DNA of 64,000 nucleotides, from contig JASPKZ010005703.1 in assembly GCA_030220185.1 (NCBI GenBank), positions 1,343,123 to 1,407,122 on the forward strand. The letters are read 5' to 3'. Positions 1 to 10,189 of this stretch are shown here, one piece after another. The notes under the pieces are model-generated. The model saw nothing but the letters and a program-made list of their open reading frames with translations. It searched no databases and was not told the DNA's origin. How positions within the stretch are numbered: the stretch's first letter is position 1; the number at the start of each line of letters is the position of its first letter. The translations under genes and the position numbers were made by a program. Origin of the DNA: Diploptera punctata (lineage: Eukaryota; Arthropoda; Insecta; Blattodea; Blaberidae).

Positions 1-400
1 AATTCAGTTTCTTTATTACACAGACCTCTGGCATTCCATACACCAATTTTCATTTCGTTATTCCTTTTCTTTGCATTTGTCGTCTTTGTGATATCAGTCC
101 GGTTTCATTCCTTTCCTTTAGATTCTGAGTATGTATAGATCTCCTCAGAATGGGTTACCAACCCATCGCTGAGAAAGTTCGGTGGTGGGGTTGCCACCTT
201 GAGGCCTCTGAACTTGCCTGCTTTTCTGTTTGGGAGTGCTCCCATAGCCAGTGTGTCCGGTTTGTGAGCGCCGGATAATCGCTCTCACCCTCTCCCATCT
301 GCTGTAATTATGAGTTACATTGTCCAGAGGACAAACGAGAAAAACTTCAATATCTATTGTAACAGCAAGGCATAAGCTAAGATTACCCACAAAGCAAATA
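1..400 (-). mobile_element. LINE 5' end with start of endonuclease ORF (runs off window)
   Basis: On the minus strand an ATG at 53-51 opens MKIGVWNARGLCNKETEL. This is the N-terminal signature of the apurinic-like endonuclease of non-LTR retrotransposons (usual form 'IGTWNVRGL'). The frame continues past base 1, so only 17 codons are visible. The 54-400 stretch on the same strand would be its 5' leader; it contains an open stretch ending in NPTTELSQRWVGNPF that I do not recognise. The endonuclease nicks target DNA for target-primed reverse transcription. I cannot tell the clade, or whether the rest of the element is intact. Confidence 0.6.
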
Positions 401-412
401 ATTTATTTGATT

Positions 413-535
413 AAATATATGTAGGTTGGTAGAGTTGTGATGCATCGACAATGTCACGAATTCAGTGACGAAACCTGAGTCTGCATAAAAATAAAAAAAA
501 TATGAGGTGAGTCAAAAAATAACTCAAATTTAATT
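413..535 (+). mobile_element. Solo PLE 3'-end fragment with 13-bp target duplication
   Basis: It ends with the PLE terminal signature TATGAGGTGAGT at about 510-521. Near-identical 13-mers flank it (400-412 AATTTATTTGATT, 536-548 AATTTATATGATT, one mismatch), so it integrated as a short independent unit. Inside is a helix II-like hairpin (GTCAC ... GTGAC) followed by GAAACC, as in the other PLE ends, but the CUGANGA box is degenerate. Confidence 0.6.
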
Positions 536-542
536 AATTTAT

Positions 543-975
543 ATGATTTTATCACAATCCCCTCCATGGTATCTTTACCTTGTCATGGTGGAGTGGCTTG
601 CATGCTTAAATGATCCCGAGAGCTATGCCAGTGGTAGCATTGCTGCCAATAGGGTTACCCATGCCGGACTGGTCGAAGGTGATAAGCCAGATGAAAAAAG
701 TACCTTGGTCGAAAGAGCGATGATCTTTCACCGTAAAAATACAACCATCAAGAAATGCGGACATGGGTTCAACTGGGGTAAAATTTTCCGGAGGTCAAAT
801 AGTCCCCCATTCGGTTCTTCGGGCGGGGACTACTTCAGGGAACCCATGCCAAAGGCTCAAGTAGATTATACAGGGGATGATTGGAAAACATTGGCTCAGG
901 ATAGGGATATATGGAGAGCTTATGTCTGCGCGGCCATGAACCTATGGGTTCGATAGTGCCAGTCAGTTAGTTAGA
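543..975 (+). mobile_element. Internally deleted LINE derivative (5' leader fused to 3' tail)
   Basis: An open frame of 137 codons (543-956) joins an unrecognised leader-like segment to the stereotyped LINE C-terminal tail DYTGDDWKTLAQDRDIWRAY. The same tail is seen at about 2190-2300, 34260-34400 and 25210-25311. It stops at 954-956 and runs into GTGCCAGTCAGTTAGTTAG, the simple-repeat tail of this LINE family. The reverse transcriptase that should lie between the two parts is absent. This looks like a short internally deleted element moved by its full-length relative. The open frame is probably incidental. Confidence 0.55.
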
Positions 976-1335
976 TTTTATTACAATCTGTTTTTGCATA
1001 TTTAGGGTGCATATTTTCTACATTTTCATGTACATTTGCATGCATATTTAGTACTTTATTTTGCATACAAATCCGGCTCTAATAATTAATAACTAAACAG
1101 CTATAAGGAGAGCAGCAATTTTCTCCAAACAATACCCATACCAAGTAAAATAGTTGTTAGGTATTTAGGAAGATACAGTCTTAGTCAAGAATTAGTGAAA
1201 AATGATTGACACGTCAAAACAAAGTATTTTCAAAGAAGACCTTGTAAGATATAGGAAGTTTTGCAGCCTCTTGAAATTTCATTATGGTACAGTTAGAAAT
1301 ATATAAAACTGCTAAACGTGACCTGTTATTTTAAG
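976..1335. other. AT-rich spacer, nothing recognised
   Basis: I see no coding signature, tRNA-like box or terminal repeat here. Confidence 0.5.
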
Positions 1336-2315
1336 GAAGGAGGAAAGAGTATGAGTATTTGAGAATAAAGTTCTTAGGAAAACAAAACAACAAATTTATA
1401 AATCTATACTTGAAAGTATAATGTTATATGGATCGGAAGTTTGGACAATGACACAACAACATGTCAACAGAATAACTTCAGTTGAAATGGATTTTTGGAG
1501 AAGAGCTGCCAGAAAATCTCAACTGGAAAAAATTAGAAATACAGAAATTAGAAAATGGATGAATGCAGAAAGAAATATAATGGATGAGATTGAACACAGA
1601 AGGCTAAAATGGTATGGACACGTAAGAAGAATGCAGGATGGAAGACTACCAAAGGCCGTCTATGCATGGAAAATTGAAAGAAGGAAACAGAAAAGGAAGA
1701 CCAAGAACAACCTGGAAGAACAACATTCAAAATTCAATGAGGAAATTTGGTGTAACAGATGAAGACACAGAGGACAGAGAATGATGGAGAACTTTAATTA
1801 AAGAAAATTTGTGAATGTTTGTTGCATACTATAGTGTATAAGTCTGTAGTCATTTATATTTATTTACTTATTTTTAATTTATGTTAATTACTAAGATTGG
1901 TTGGAGAAAACCCTCAATGATGAGGAAAATTCTCAAAATGAAAAAAGAAAATTTTTGGACCAAAGATAGAAGAACACACAGGCAAATGGAGAAGACTACT
2001 TAACAGTGAGCTACATGATCTTTATAGAAAAACAGATATAATAAGAACAGTTAAATCTTATAGACCGTGATGGGCAGGCATGTGACGTGATTGGGAATTT
2101 AAAGAGGACATGAAAACTCCTTGTAGGAAAACCAGAAGAAAAGTGCCCAGTAGGTACACCAAGAATTAAGTGGGAGAATAACAACCATGATTTGAGGGAA
2201 GTAAATTATACAGGGGATGATTGGAAAACATTAACTCAGGAGAGATATATGGAGAGCTTATGTTTGTGAGGCCATGTACCTACGGTTCGATAGTGCCAAT
2301 GAGTTAGTTAGTACT
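1336..2315 (+). mobile_element. LINE 3' tail (family A), split by another LINE
   Basis: The left part (1336-1383) encodes a degenerate VFENKVLRK. The right part (1945-2315) continues with the same family's C-terminus and ends CGATAGTGCCAATGAGTTAGTTAG. The uninterrupted form of this junction is at 24907-24990, which shows that 1384-1944 is an insertion. The copy has many frameshifts and is dead. Confidence 0.7.
1384..1944 (+). pseudogene. LINE (family B) reverse transcriptase C-terminus, frameshifted
   Basis: The translation from about 1391 reads SILESIMLYGSEVWTM and then RRLKWYGHVRRMQDGRLPKA. This is the conserved post-RT region of non-LTR retrotransposons. Around 1690-1750 the frame shifts: the RGRPRTTWKNN-type segment and the DTEDREWWRTLIKENL end lie in another frame. 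The element is 5'-truncated and inserted into a family A LINE. It is not expected to make active protein. Confidence 0.7.
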
Positions 2316-2324
2316 TTTAGATAT

Positions 2325-2556
2325 TTAACTTTTATATTTGTTAACATGTCTGAAGAAGGTACAGTGTACCGAAACAGCTGTCACTGAATTATATAATAAA
2401 TATGAAAATCAAATAAAACTATGTTTTATTTTTATTTAATCAATTTATAGGAATTAATCACTATGAGGTTTAATTTATGGTGAAATTAAATGTTTCTTCT
2501 AAGATTAGAAGATTTATATGAGGAGAGGTAAGAAACATTTAATTTCACTTTTAGAA
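2325..2556 (+). mobile_element. Degraded PLE end region
   Basis: It contains a hammerhead-like core at 2350-2382, and CACTATGAGGT and ATATGAGGAGAGGTAAG remnants of the PLE terminal signature. A perfect 19-bp inverted repeat (2481-2499 and 2530-2548, GTGAAATTAAATGTTTCTT) brackets the second remnant. The mariner at 2559 is inserted immediately downstream. Confidence 0.5.
2346..2386 (+). ncRNA. Hammerhead-ribozyme-like motif
   Basis: CTGAAGA (2350-2356) is followed by one extra A, a helix II hairpin GGTAC/GTACC, GAAA (2371-2374), the palindromic helix III ACAGCTGT (2374-2381) and C2382 as the predicted cleavage nucleotide. Helix I is short (CA/TG-type, 2 bp). The fold is read by eye and activity is not shown. 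Confidence 0.55.
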
Positions 2557-2558
2557 TA

Positions 2559-3871
2559 CGAGGGTCATACTGAAAGTCATGAGCAACATTTTTCTAAACA
2601 ATCATAATATTTATTTTAGACAAACCAAGTACACCATGTTAATCTACAGACCTTTGTGCTACTTTTCAACATAGTCTCCATTTCTTTGCACACATTTTGT
2701 CCAGCGTTCTACAAGCTTGAAAATTCCCTTATGATAGAAGTCCGTTCCAGCTGCTCGAAGACATTGACGCACTGCTTTCCGAATATCCTCCAGTGTCTCG
2801 TAGCATTGGCCTCTCATCTGCTCCTTCACAGAACCGAAAAGATGGTAGTCGGAGGGTGCCAAATCGGGACTATAGGGAGGATGTGGAAGAGTTTCCCACC
2901 CAAATGTCCTGATCTTCTCCACGGTGGCACGAGCAGTGTGAGGACGCGCGTTATCGTGTTGCAGAATGATCTTCCTTCCAGGGCGTTTGTCGTGCAATGC
3001 ACGACGGAGCTTCACAAGTGTCTGGATATAGCGGGCAGCATTTATGGTTTGTCCAGGTTCAAGAAATTCAACCAGAATGCAACCTTGCGCATCCCAGAAG
3101 ACGCTGCCCATAACTTTCCCAACAGATTGCACTGTCTTCGCTTTTTTCTTTAATGGCGAATTCAAGTGGTGCCATTCCATACTCTGGCGTTTTATTTCAG
3201 GCTCATAGCAATGAAACGAGCTTTCGTCACCTGTCACAATACTCGTCAAAAAATCATCACCTTCATTTCGAAATCTCTGAAGAAGGTTATGGGTGATGGT
3301 TCTTCTCTGAAGTTTGTGCTCTTCACTCAATAAACATGGAACCCAACGGGCACTAACTTTTCGGTAACCTAAGCTGTGAATCATTTCTTGCACTGCACTG
3401 TATCCTACTGCAAGTTTTGTAGCGATTTCATTCACAGTGATACGCCTGTTGTCTCTAATGAGCGCATCAACTCTTTCCTTGTTGCAATCCGTGGAGGCAG
3501 AGCGTGGGCGACCGCTACGAGGCTCATCTTTGATACTCGTGTTCCCATCTTTAAAATGTTTCACCCATCTCCTAACACTGCTGGCACCCATGCAGGCATC
3601 TCCGTAAGCACATTGAAGTCTTTGGTGAATATCAACAGCAGATTGTTCCTCTTTAACAAGGAATTCAATGACAGCGCGCTGTCGAAACGAAACATTGATG
3701 TTTGCCATTTTGGAAACACTGCATGTGGTCACATGATAGAAGCTATGATGCCACAAAACGGCAATGTTGTGGTATAAAGTCTGTAGATTACGATCCTGCA
3801 GTTTTTTTTGTTACATTGTTGAAATTTGAATTTTAACAATGTGTTGCTCACGACTTTCAGTATGACCCTCG
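2559..3871 (-). mobile_element. Mariner transposon, apparently complete
   Basis: TA dinucleotides at 2557-2558 and 3872-3873 flank 1313 bp. The TIRs begin CGAGGGTCATACTGAAAGTC; the right end is its reverse complement, with a single A/G difference within about 28 bp. The length and TA target are typical of mariner. It sits in degraded PLE and LINE DNA, so it is a relatively late arrival. Confidence 0.9.
2659..3708 (-). CDS. Mariner transposase, full-length open frame
   Basis: This 349-residue protein, starting at MANINVSFRQRA (ATG 3708-3706), catalyses cut-and-paste transposition of the surrounding element. An N-terminal helix-turn-helix region (about residues 1-110) contains the GRPRS motif and WVPCLLS in place of the usual WVPHEL linker. 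The catalytic triad is visible: the D of TGDESSFHCYEPE, the D of HDNARPHT, and the last D of YSPDLAPSDYHLF. There are 34 residues between the second and third, i.e. mariner D34D. I chose this start because mariner proteins begin at such a position; an upstream in-frame ATG at 3756 would add 16 residues. There are no stops or frameshifts and the TIRs are intact, so the copy may be, or recently was, active. Confidence 0.9.
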   Translation of the reverse strand: MANINVSFRQRAVIEFLVKEEQSAVDIHQRLQCAYGDACMGASSVRRWVKHFKDGNTSIKDEPRSGRPRSASTDCNKERVDALIRDNRRITVNEIATKLAVGYSAVQEMIHSLGYRKVSARWVPCLLSEEHKLQRRTITHNLLQRFRNEGDDFLTSIVTGDESSFHCYEPEIKRQSMEWHHLNSPLKKKAKTVQSVGKVMGSVFWDAQGCILVEFLEPGQTINAARYIQTLVKLRRALHDKRPGRKIILQHDNARPHTARATVEKIRTFGWETLPHPPYSPDLAPSDYHLFGSVKEQMRGQCYETLEDIRKAVRQCLRAAGTDFYHKGIFKLVERWTKCVQRNGDYVEK

Positions 3872-3873
3872 TA

Positions 3874-4004
3874 TATAGATAGTGTTTTATTGCCAGAGGT
3901 ATAGTACATTATTTGGCAACATCCACTAATTAATATTGTATTTGACTCAGTCAATACTACATTTTTTTTTACTTCATGATTATTTATAGATGTTTTAACA
4001 TGTA
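3874..4004. other. AT-rich spacer
   Basis: This lies between the mariner and a tRNA-like SINE piece. No feature is recognised. Confidence 0.4.
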
Positions 4005-4100
4005 ACATCTTTATATTTGAAGAGAAAATTTTTTGCCAGGACTCGAACCCAGGACCTTTGGCTTTCTAGGCCAAATCTCTACCATCTAGACGCATTACAT
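4005..4100 (-). mobile_element. SINE-A (tRNA-derived) fragment
   Basis: It carries the family end TATATTTGAAGAGAAAA and, on the minus strand, a B-box-like GGTTCGAGTCC next to CCAAAGGTCC. It is truncated at the A-box side where the PLE begins. Confidence 0.6.
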
Positions 4101-6372
4101 ACAACTCAAGTGAAGCAACCATGTTAAAGTCTACTAGAACGCAGATGAAGAAATTCGACTTTCTAAAAATGCAATCGCGACCCTTACAGCAATCAGTCGG
4201 TCTACAACATACCATAACAAACCTGTCATCACGCACGCTGTCAACTGAAGAAACATCTGTACTATCAAAAGGAGGCAACTACGCCATCACACCCACATCA
4301 ATACCTGTAGAGGATATTATCTCTAACATCGAGGCAAGCATCAAGAATCTCCCCTTGCAAACAACTGATGAAATTCGTTATGAAGCTGCAAGAATACTCC
4401 GTCGCGCCCAACCACCGAAAAGCAATTTAACTAAGAAGGAGAGACTAGCGCTAAAAACTTTAAATAATGATAATAATATCACCATTTTACCAGCCGATAA
4501 AGGAAACTCTACAGTTGTTATGAATACACACGAATACAAAGAGAAAATAATAGAGATTCTGACACCAGAAACATACAAACCTATCACGCGAGACCCTACA
4601 TCCGGCATTCTTCGAAAAACCAACAATCTTATCAAGCAATCGTCCTTGCCAGAAGAAATTAAGAAGAAATTACGCGTATCCGAAGCTCAACCTCCAAGAC
4701 TCTATGGTCTTCCAAAAATACACAAGAACAACATTCCACTCCGGCCAATTGTCAGTGCCATCGGTTCCCCGACCTACTTACTGGCAAAGCATCTTACAGG
4801 ACTTCTGAAACCACTCCTTGGAAAAACGGACAGCTACATCAGAGACTCGACACATTTCATTGAGAGACTACGGAATATAAACGTAACATCTCAAGATATA
4901 CTGGTTAGCTTCGATGTGGTTTCCCTTTTCACCATGGTGCCGGTAAATGAGACCATGGACTACATTAGACAGATTTTCACAGAAGAAATATCCAATTTAT
5001 TCAGGCATGTACTAACTAACTACTTACTTCCAATGGAACAACAGCTACTATGAACAGACCGACGGAGTAGCCATGGGCAGTCCTCTAAGCCCAGTAGTAG
5101 CGAATTTTTTCATGGAGAAATTCGAAGAAGAAGCACTAAAAACAGCTCCCAAGTCTCCAGAACATTGGTTTCGCTATGTTGATGACGCATTCGTAGTATG
5201 GAGACATGGCAGTGAAGAATTGGAACGTTTCCTTCAACACCTTAACAGCAGACACAACAAAATACAGTTCACAATGGAAAAAGAAGATAATGGAAGACTT
5301 CCTTTCCTGGATGTTCAAATAATAAGGACTGGCAATGGGGAAATTCAACATACAGTTTACAGAAAACCTACACACACAGACCGATATCTGCAGAAAGACT
5401 CTAACCACCATCCAAGACAAAAGCGAGGTGTCATTAAGACACTGTTCGACAGAGCGACTAAGTTATGCCAACCACAACACCTTAAACAAGAACAACACCA
5501 TCTGTTCAATTGTTTCCAGAAAAATGGCTACACATCCAAGGAAATAAGACAAACCATACATCCACGAAGACAGCACGTCAGAATGGATAACACACCCTCA
5601 ACCAGCATAGCCTACTTACCATATGTACAAAGAGTCACAGATCGTATCGGAAAACTCCTACGAAAATACAACATAAAAAACAGTTTACAGACCTACAAGA
5701 AAAATAGAAGACTGCCTTCGCTCAGCTAAGGATCCTCGGCCACCTCTCTCCACTTGCGGCGTATATCGACTTCCTTGTTCGTGTGGTAAATCATATATAG
5801 GGACCACGAAAAGAAGTATAGCCACCCGTTTATCAGAACATAAAAGAAACTGCAGACAAGGAGAAATGGATAAATCAGCTGTAGCAGAACATGCCATTAC
5901 GAATGGACACCAGATTCTATTCGACGATACACAAGTTTTAGCCACAACTTCCTACTATTTCCCTAGATTATACCGAGAGGCTATAGAAATACACAAGCAT
6001 AAGGGAAATATTAACAGAAAAGAAGAAGGTATCAAACTGTCTAAGGCCTGGTTTCATACACTAGAAAAGAAATGCATTAACACCAGTGACAACAAGGAGA
6101 CGACTATTAGCCAATCAGCAAGAGCCACGCCCACTCACCCTGCACCCACCACTAATACAACGTCCTCTACGTCCACAGCGCTCATTCTAAGTAGATCTTC
6201 CGACCAGGAAACACGCATAGAAGCACTCGCCACTGAAGATGCCCTCCGCAGTTGAGGGCGAAACGTCTGGTATCAACACCAACTATGGACCACGGCCACA
6301 TAACCCGGAATCACTCAACATTACGATTACCGGCCGTGAAAGCCTGCATTCAACTACTAGTTCATAAAGCCA
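4101..6372 (+). pseudogene. Penelope-like element: reverse transcriptase plus GIY-YIG endonuclease, two frameshifts
   Basis: The frame opens at ATG 4121. The first block (4121 to about 5035) carries ILPADKGNSTVVM, PRLYGLPKIHK and the motif A segment FDVVSLFT. The second block (about 5037-5712) carries YYEQTDGVAMGSPLSPV and the catalytic FRYVDDAFVVW. The third block (about 5713-6255) carries the endonuclease (CGVYRLPCSCGKSYIGTTKR, with GVY for GIY) and ends with EIHKHKGNINRKEEG and a tail reaching EDALRS. One frameshift lies near 5035 and another near 5712. The RT belongs to the telomerase-related Penelope class, and the endonuclease nicks the target. All domains are present, so the breaks are recent or are sequence errors. 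A hammerhead motif overlaps its last codons. Confidence 0.88.
6229..6271 (+). ncRNA. Hammerhead-ribozyme-like motif at PLE 3' end
   Basis: CTGAAGA (6233-6239) and one extra T precede helix II GCCCTC/GAGGGC with a 7-nt loop, then GAAA (6260-6263). Helix III is the minimal palindrome ACGT and C6267 is the cleavage nucleotide. Helix I pairs GCCA (6229-6232) with TGGT (6268-6271). The motif overlaps the last PLE codons and the TGA stop (6253-6255) lies in the helix II loop. It is one of the most complete examples here. Hammerheads are known in PLEs; activity of this one is inferred. Confidence 0.75.
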
Positions 6373-6417
6373 GTAGGGCTTCAATTGATGTTTTTATTAT
6401 TTATTTAACACTTCTCA

Positions 6418-6556
6418 TTGAAGGATAAATTATATTTGAAGAGAAAAATTTTTGCCCAGACCGAGACTCAAACCCGGGATCTTTGGCTTTCTAGGCCAAT
6501 GCTCTACCATCTGAGCTATCAGGGCGAGTTCCGATGTAGACGCAAATTTCTCTTAT
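6418..6556 (-). mobile_element. SINE-A, tRNA-derived
   Basis: The minus strand has a tRNA-like cloverleaf start (GCCCTGATAGCTCAGATGG), an anticodon-arm-like TTGGC...GCCAA, and the B box GGGTTTGAGTC. AAAATTTTTCTCTTCAAATATAA follows in the family. It is a Pol III-type SINE head and not a functional tRNA, because the same module recurs with varied loops. Confidence 0.7.
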
Positions 6557-6654
6557 TGCATTTGGAATCTTATGTTTTTATCCAGAAGTCGTGGATAAAA
6601 TTATGTGTTCTTGTAATTTTTTTAATTAAATAGTGATAGTGAAATGGTTTTTGG

Positions 6655-6912
6655 TATATTTGAAAAGAAAAATATATGCCTAGATTGGGGTTTGAACCCA
6701 GGACCTTTGACTCTCTATGTCAATGCTCTATCCAAGTGAGCTACCTAGGCATCCAATCTAAACGCATATTTTTCTCTTACACATAGTATAATATGCGTTT
6801 ACATTGGAGGCCTAGGTAACTCACTAGGATAGAGCATTGACATAGAGAGTCAAAGGTCCTGGGTTCAAATCCCAGTCTAGGTGTATATTTTTCTTTTCAA
6901 ATATAATTTGTC
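6655..6912. repeat. SINE-A head-to-head palindrome
   Basis: Two tRNA-like SINE-A copies face each other with about 110-bp arms and a short spacer near 6780-6795. The outer ends are ATATTTGAAAAGAAAAATA (left) and its reverse complement (right). The arms share variants not found in the other SINE-A copies (GACATAGAGAGTC), so one arm was probably copied from the other. Confidence 0.75.
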
Positions 6913-7168
6913 CATCATTAAGATGTTTAAAAACGAATAATATGAACATTGCTTTTTGGTAATTAAATTCCTACCCAGGATTTGCTAGGCAACTGAGGAA
7001 AGCAGGAAAAACTCAGTCCCAATTAACTAGTGATTACTAGGGCTGGCTGTTTACCCACAGATTCCACACCAATACACAGTATTGTGTTCACTGCGCATGG
7101 AACATAGCTGCTACGTCACATAGGTTGTGGAGTATAAACCTGGGACACTCAGTGTCTGATAGCAGCTT

Positions 7169-9620
7169 GTGCTGTGCGCTTTAAACAATGAAGCGATACC
7201 AGACTGTTTGTACATGAATGTATTATTCCTATGTATACAAGGTATTTTGTCGAATTTGGAGACATCGCGTGTGTCCATTTTATATAACATTGTACAGGAA
7301 TTAAACTGTACACATTTGTCTGTAAATGGAGACACAATTGCTTGTAAAGTATGTCATTCAATACTACGAGGTAAACTACGAAGAGAGATAACTGAACACT
7401 GTAACACCAAGAAACATAAGACAAATGTTTTATTATATTTGAAGAGAAAAATTTTCGCCTAGACCGAGACTCGAACCCGGGACCTTTGGCTTGCCGGGCC
7501 AAATGCTCTACCAACTGAGCTACCGAGGCGACTTATGATCTAGACGCAAATTTTTCTCTTATATACGTTGTAATTCCCTCTCACCAAATGCTTTTGAAAC
7601 CATTGTTTCTATCTTTGCAAATGGCGGCTTCTTAGTTAAGAAGACATTTATTGGGAATTTAACATTACTTTATAAAGCTAGTAAGGCTTCTAATGATGTT
7701 TTTATTATTAATTTAACATTTCTCAATGAAAGATAAATTATATTTGAAGAGAAAAATTTCAAAAGCATTTGGTGAGAGGGAATTACAACATATATAAGAG
7801 AAAAATTTGCGTCTAGATCGTAAGTCACCTCGGTAGCTCAGTTGGTAGAGCATTTGGCCCGGCAAGCCAAAGGTCTTGGGTTCGAGTTCGGTCTAGGCGA
7901 AAATTTTTCTCTACAAATATAATTTATCTTTCATTGAGAAATGTTAAATTAATAATAAAAACATCATTAGAAGCCTTACTAGCTTTATAAAGTAATGTTA
8001 AATTCCCAATAAATGTCTTCTTAACTAAGAAGCTGCCATTTGTAAAGATAGAAACAATGGTTTCAAAAGCATTTGGTGAGAGGGAATTACAACGTATATA
8101 AGAGAAAAATTTGCGTCTAGATCGTAAGTCGCCTCGGTAGCTCAGTTGGTAGAACATTTGGCCCGGCAAGCCAAAGGTCCCGGGTTCAAGTCTCGGTCTA
8201 GGCGAAAATTTTTCTCTTCAAATATAATTTATCTTTCATTGAGAAATGTTAAATTAATAATAAAAACAAATGTTTTATTGTTTGAAAGTAGAGAGAATAA
8301 AGCCATACCATCCTCTTCTGGAACAAATTCTGACAATAATGTGTTTTTTCAAGAGTTATGTGAGATGATTGTGCATGCAGATATATCATTCTATAAACTC
8401 GAAAATCGACATTTTCGTAACTGCATGGAAAAATACACCACAGACAACTTCCGTTTCACACACGAATGCGCGATTATATGCATAAATGTTACGATAGCGT
8501 GATAGATGTTATACGAAAATCAGTCGTAGACAAAAACATCTGGATATCTATTGATGAAACCACAGATTCTGCTCGGAGATCTGTAGCAAACGTTGTGATC
8601 GGGATACAGTTCTGTAGAACCAGAGAAGAAATTCTTGTTAACGTGTGAGGAACTGCCTATTGTCAATCATTCGACCATGTTTAATCTTTTCGAGACATCC
8701 CTTTCTCTTGTATATCCTGATGGAATAAAATGAATGAAAGTTTTCCTTTTCATGGCTGATGGTGCATTTTATATGGTGAAATTAGGAAACAAACTTAAGC
8801 AACATTATCCTACATTAATACATCAAATGTCTCGCACATGGAATCCAAATGAGTAGCTGAAACAATAAGATCTTTGTACATCAATGTCAATGGTTCCACA
8901 TCCAAAGTAAAGAAAATTTTCCTAAAAGCCTCTTCAAGGTTGCAGAAATTTCGAGAGATTGCTCCAGGTAGGCTACATCTATTCCTCCAAGACTGGTGTT
9001 AACACGGGAAACATGGTTGGAGGTGGCAATGTGCTCTGCCACACATTTCAAAATAGTTGTGGACGTTTTAAATGAGCTTGATGAAAGAGAGTGAGCATGT
9101 ATTAGATAGGCAAAATGTATGGTCAAGAGCAGGTACGTCATTTTGACCACTGGCTAATTAAAACAAACTTCTCAATAGTTCCGAAAACAATCGCTACTTT
9201 GGAATCTGCAACAATTGACATGCCACAAGCCCTTACACTTGTGGACGAGTTGTCCATACACATGGCACAATCTACCAATGCAGCTCTGACAGCAGTTCGA
9301 AAAAAAAAAAATAGATAGTGTGGTTGCAAAAAATCCAGGTTACTCTGTCATGTGTACTGTAAAATTCATATTGGCAGGCGATGAACAGAATACTACGTTC
9401 AATTTGGACACTAGTGACAATAAATATTTTCAATTTGTCCCCACCACATCTTGTGACATGCAGAAGACATTTTCTTAATCTAAATGGTGTTTATCACCAA
9501 CTCACAGAAATTTTGTTTTCGAGACGCTGCATATGTATATGGTCATACACTGCAACAGATAACACAACAACAGCCATCATATACATGTATTACATGTCAC
9601 TTGTATGTAACTATAATAAA
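7169..9620 (+). pseudogene. hAT / CGGBP1-like transposase remnant
   Basis: Read across frames, it has a zinc-finger-like segment IACKVCHSILRGKLRREITEH with CNTKKHKTN (about 7335-7425). After the inserted SINE come FFQELCEMIVHADISFYKLE (about 8345), DKNIWISIDETTDSARRS (about 8530) and the C-terminal FVPTTSCDMQKTFS (about 9440), a hAT dimerisation-region motif. CGGBP1, a CGG-repeat-binding protein, belongs to this lineage. Several frameshifts and stops break it, so no active product is expected. Confidence 0.75.
7437..8265. mobile_element. SINE-A composite insertion (one inverted and two direct tRNA-like units)
   Basis: A 14-bp duplication ACAAATGTTTTATT (7423-7436, 8266-8279) flanks it. It contains one minus tRNA-like unit (7437 to about 7540) and two plus units about 302 bp apart (7828 and 8130), with linker sequence shared between them in both orientations. 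The tRNA-like heads have TTGGCCCGGCAAGCCAA as anticodon arm (loop CCGGCAA). The whole block entered the hAT element in one event. Confidence 0.8.
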
Positions 9621-9904
9621 TAACTGTTGACAATGAACTAATATGTATGTTATATTATTAGCTGTATTAATACATTACAAGTTTGTGTGCATTTTAAACC
9701 ACACGTCAGTCATGATAATGTGTCCCTTATTTACAATTACGTCTGTGTAGGTTCACGTTTGCTGTATACGTGTGTACTTGTTTCGGTACTTGTAAACACG
9801 GGTTTGCTGTTCTGTCTTCACTCACCTTCCCGCACTGTGTACGGTTTGTGTGCGCGCATCTTGACTCCACCTGTGGGGAAAAAGCCAGCCCTGGTGATTA
9901 CCAT

Positions 9905-10100
9905 ACTTTTCTGTGGTTCTGAGGTTTGCAGGGTCAGACCCGGCCACAGTCAGTGGATTTTTAAGGGTTTAAAAATTCTGAGTATGCTTTCTTCTGGAGG
10001 GAGACGAAGTCATGGGTTCCTTGTCATAGATTGCCACATAAAAGAACTTCAAGTCTGAAATATGAGGCCTCTGAGGAAAGTATGTTGGTCATTTTTATGC
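9905..10100 (+). mobile_element. Degraded SINE-like repeat
   Basis: A B-box-like segment GCAGGGTCAGACCCGGCC is followed by GGATTTTTAAGGGT and CTTCTGGAGGGAGACGAAG. I recognise this layout as a common arthropod SINE-type repeat, but this copy is diverged. Confidence 0.4.
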
Positions 10101-10189
10101 TTGGGTTTGAATTGTGATGTTAATAATCAAGCTGTTAAGCACATCATTAAAATATATATTACAAACTGAAACCAGAAAAAAAATAACAG

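Larger units (their letters stand above)
7038..9893 (+). mobile_element. hAT transposon with CGGBP1-like ORF, TIRs and 8-bp TSD
   Basis: The perfect 8-bp duplication GTGATTAC is at 7030-7037 and 9894-9901. The left end is TAGGGCTGGCT and the right end is AGCCAGCCCTG, with the similarity continuing for about 25 bp (GTTTACCCACAG against CTTTTTCCCCACAG, inverted). These are hAT hallmarks. A SINE composite (7437-8265) is inserted inside; without it the element is about 2.0 kb. Confidence 0.88.

Noticed and set aside
3376..3777. 133-codon plus-strand open frame
   Set aside because: It is the antisense shadow of the intact mariner transposase; the same applies to 2656-3153.
4229..4260. A second hammerhead near the PLE 5' end (AACTGAAGAAACATC)
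   Set aside because: There is no helix II; the GAAA follows directly, so the match is accidental.
7430..8230. Several tRNA genes with good A and B boxes
   Set aside because: They are heads of a SINE family: the same module recurs in both orientations with the same flanking tails inside a TSD-bounded insertion.
7149..8502. Open frames starting MVEHLARQAKGPGF
   Set aside because: They are translations of the SINE tRNA-like head (GGTAGAGCATTTGGC...), not proteins.
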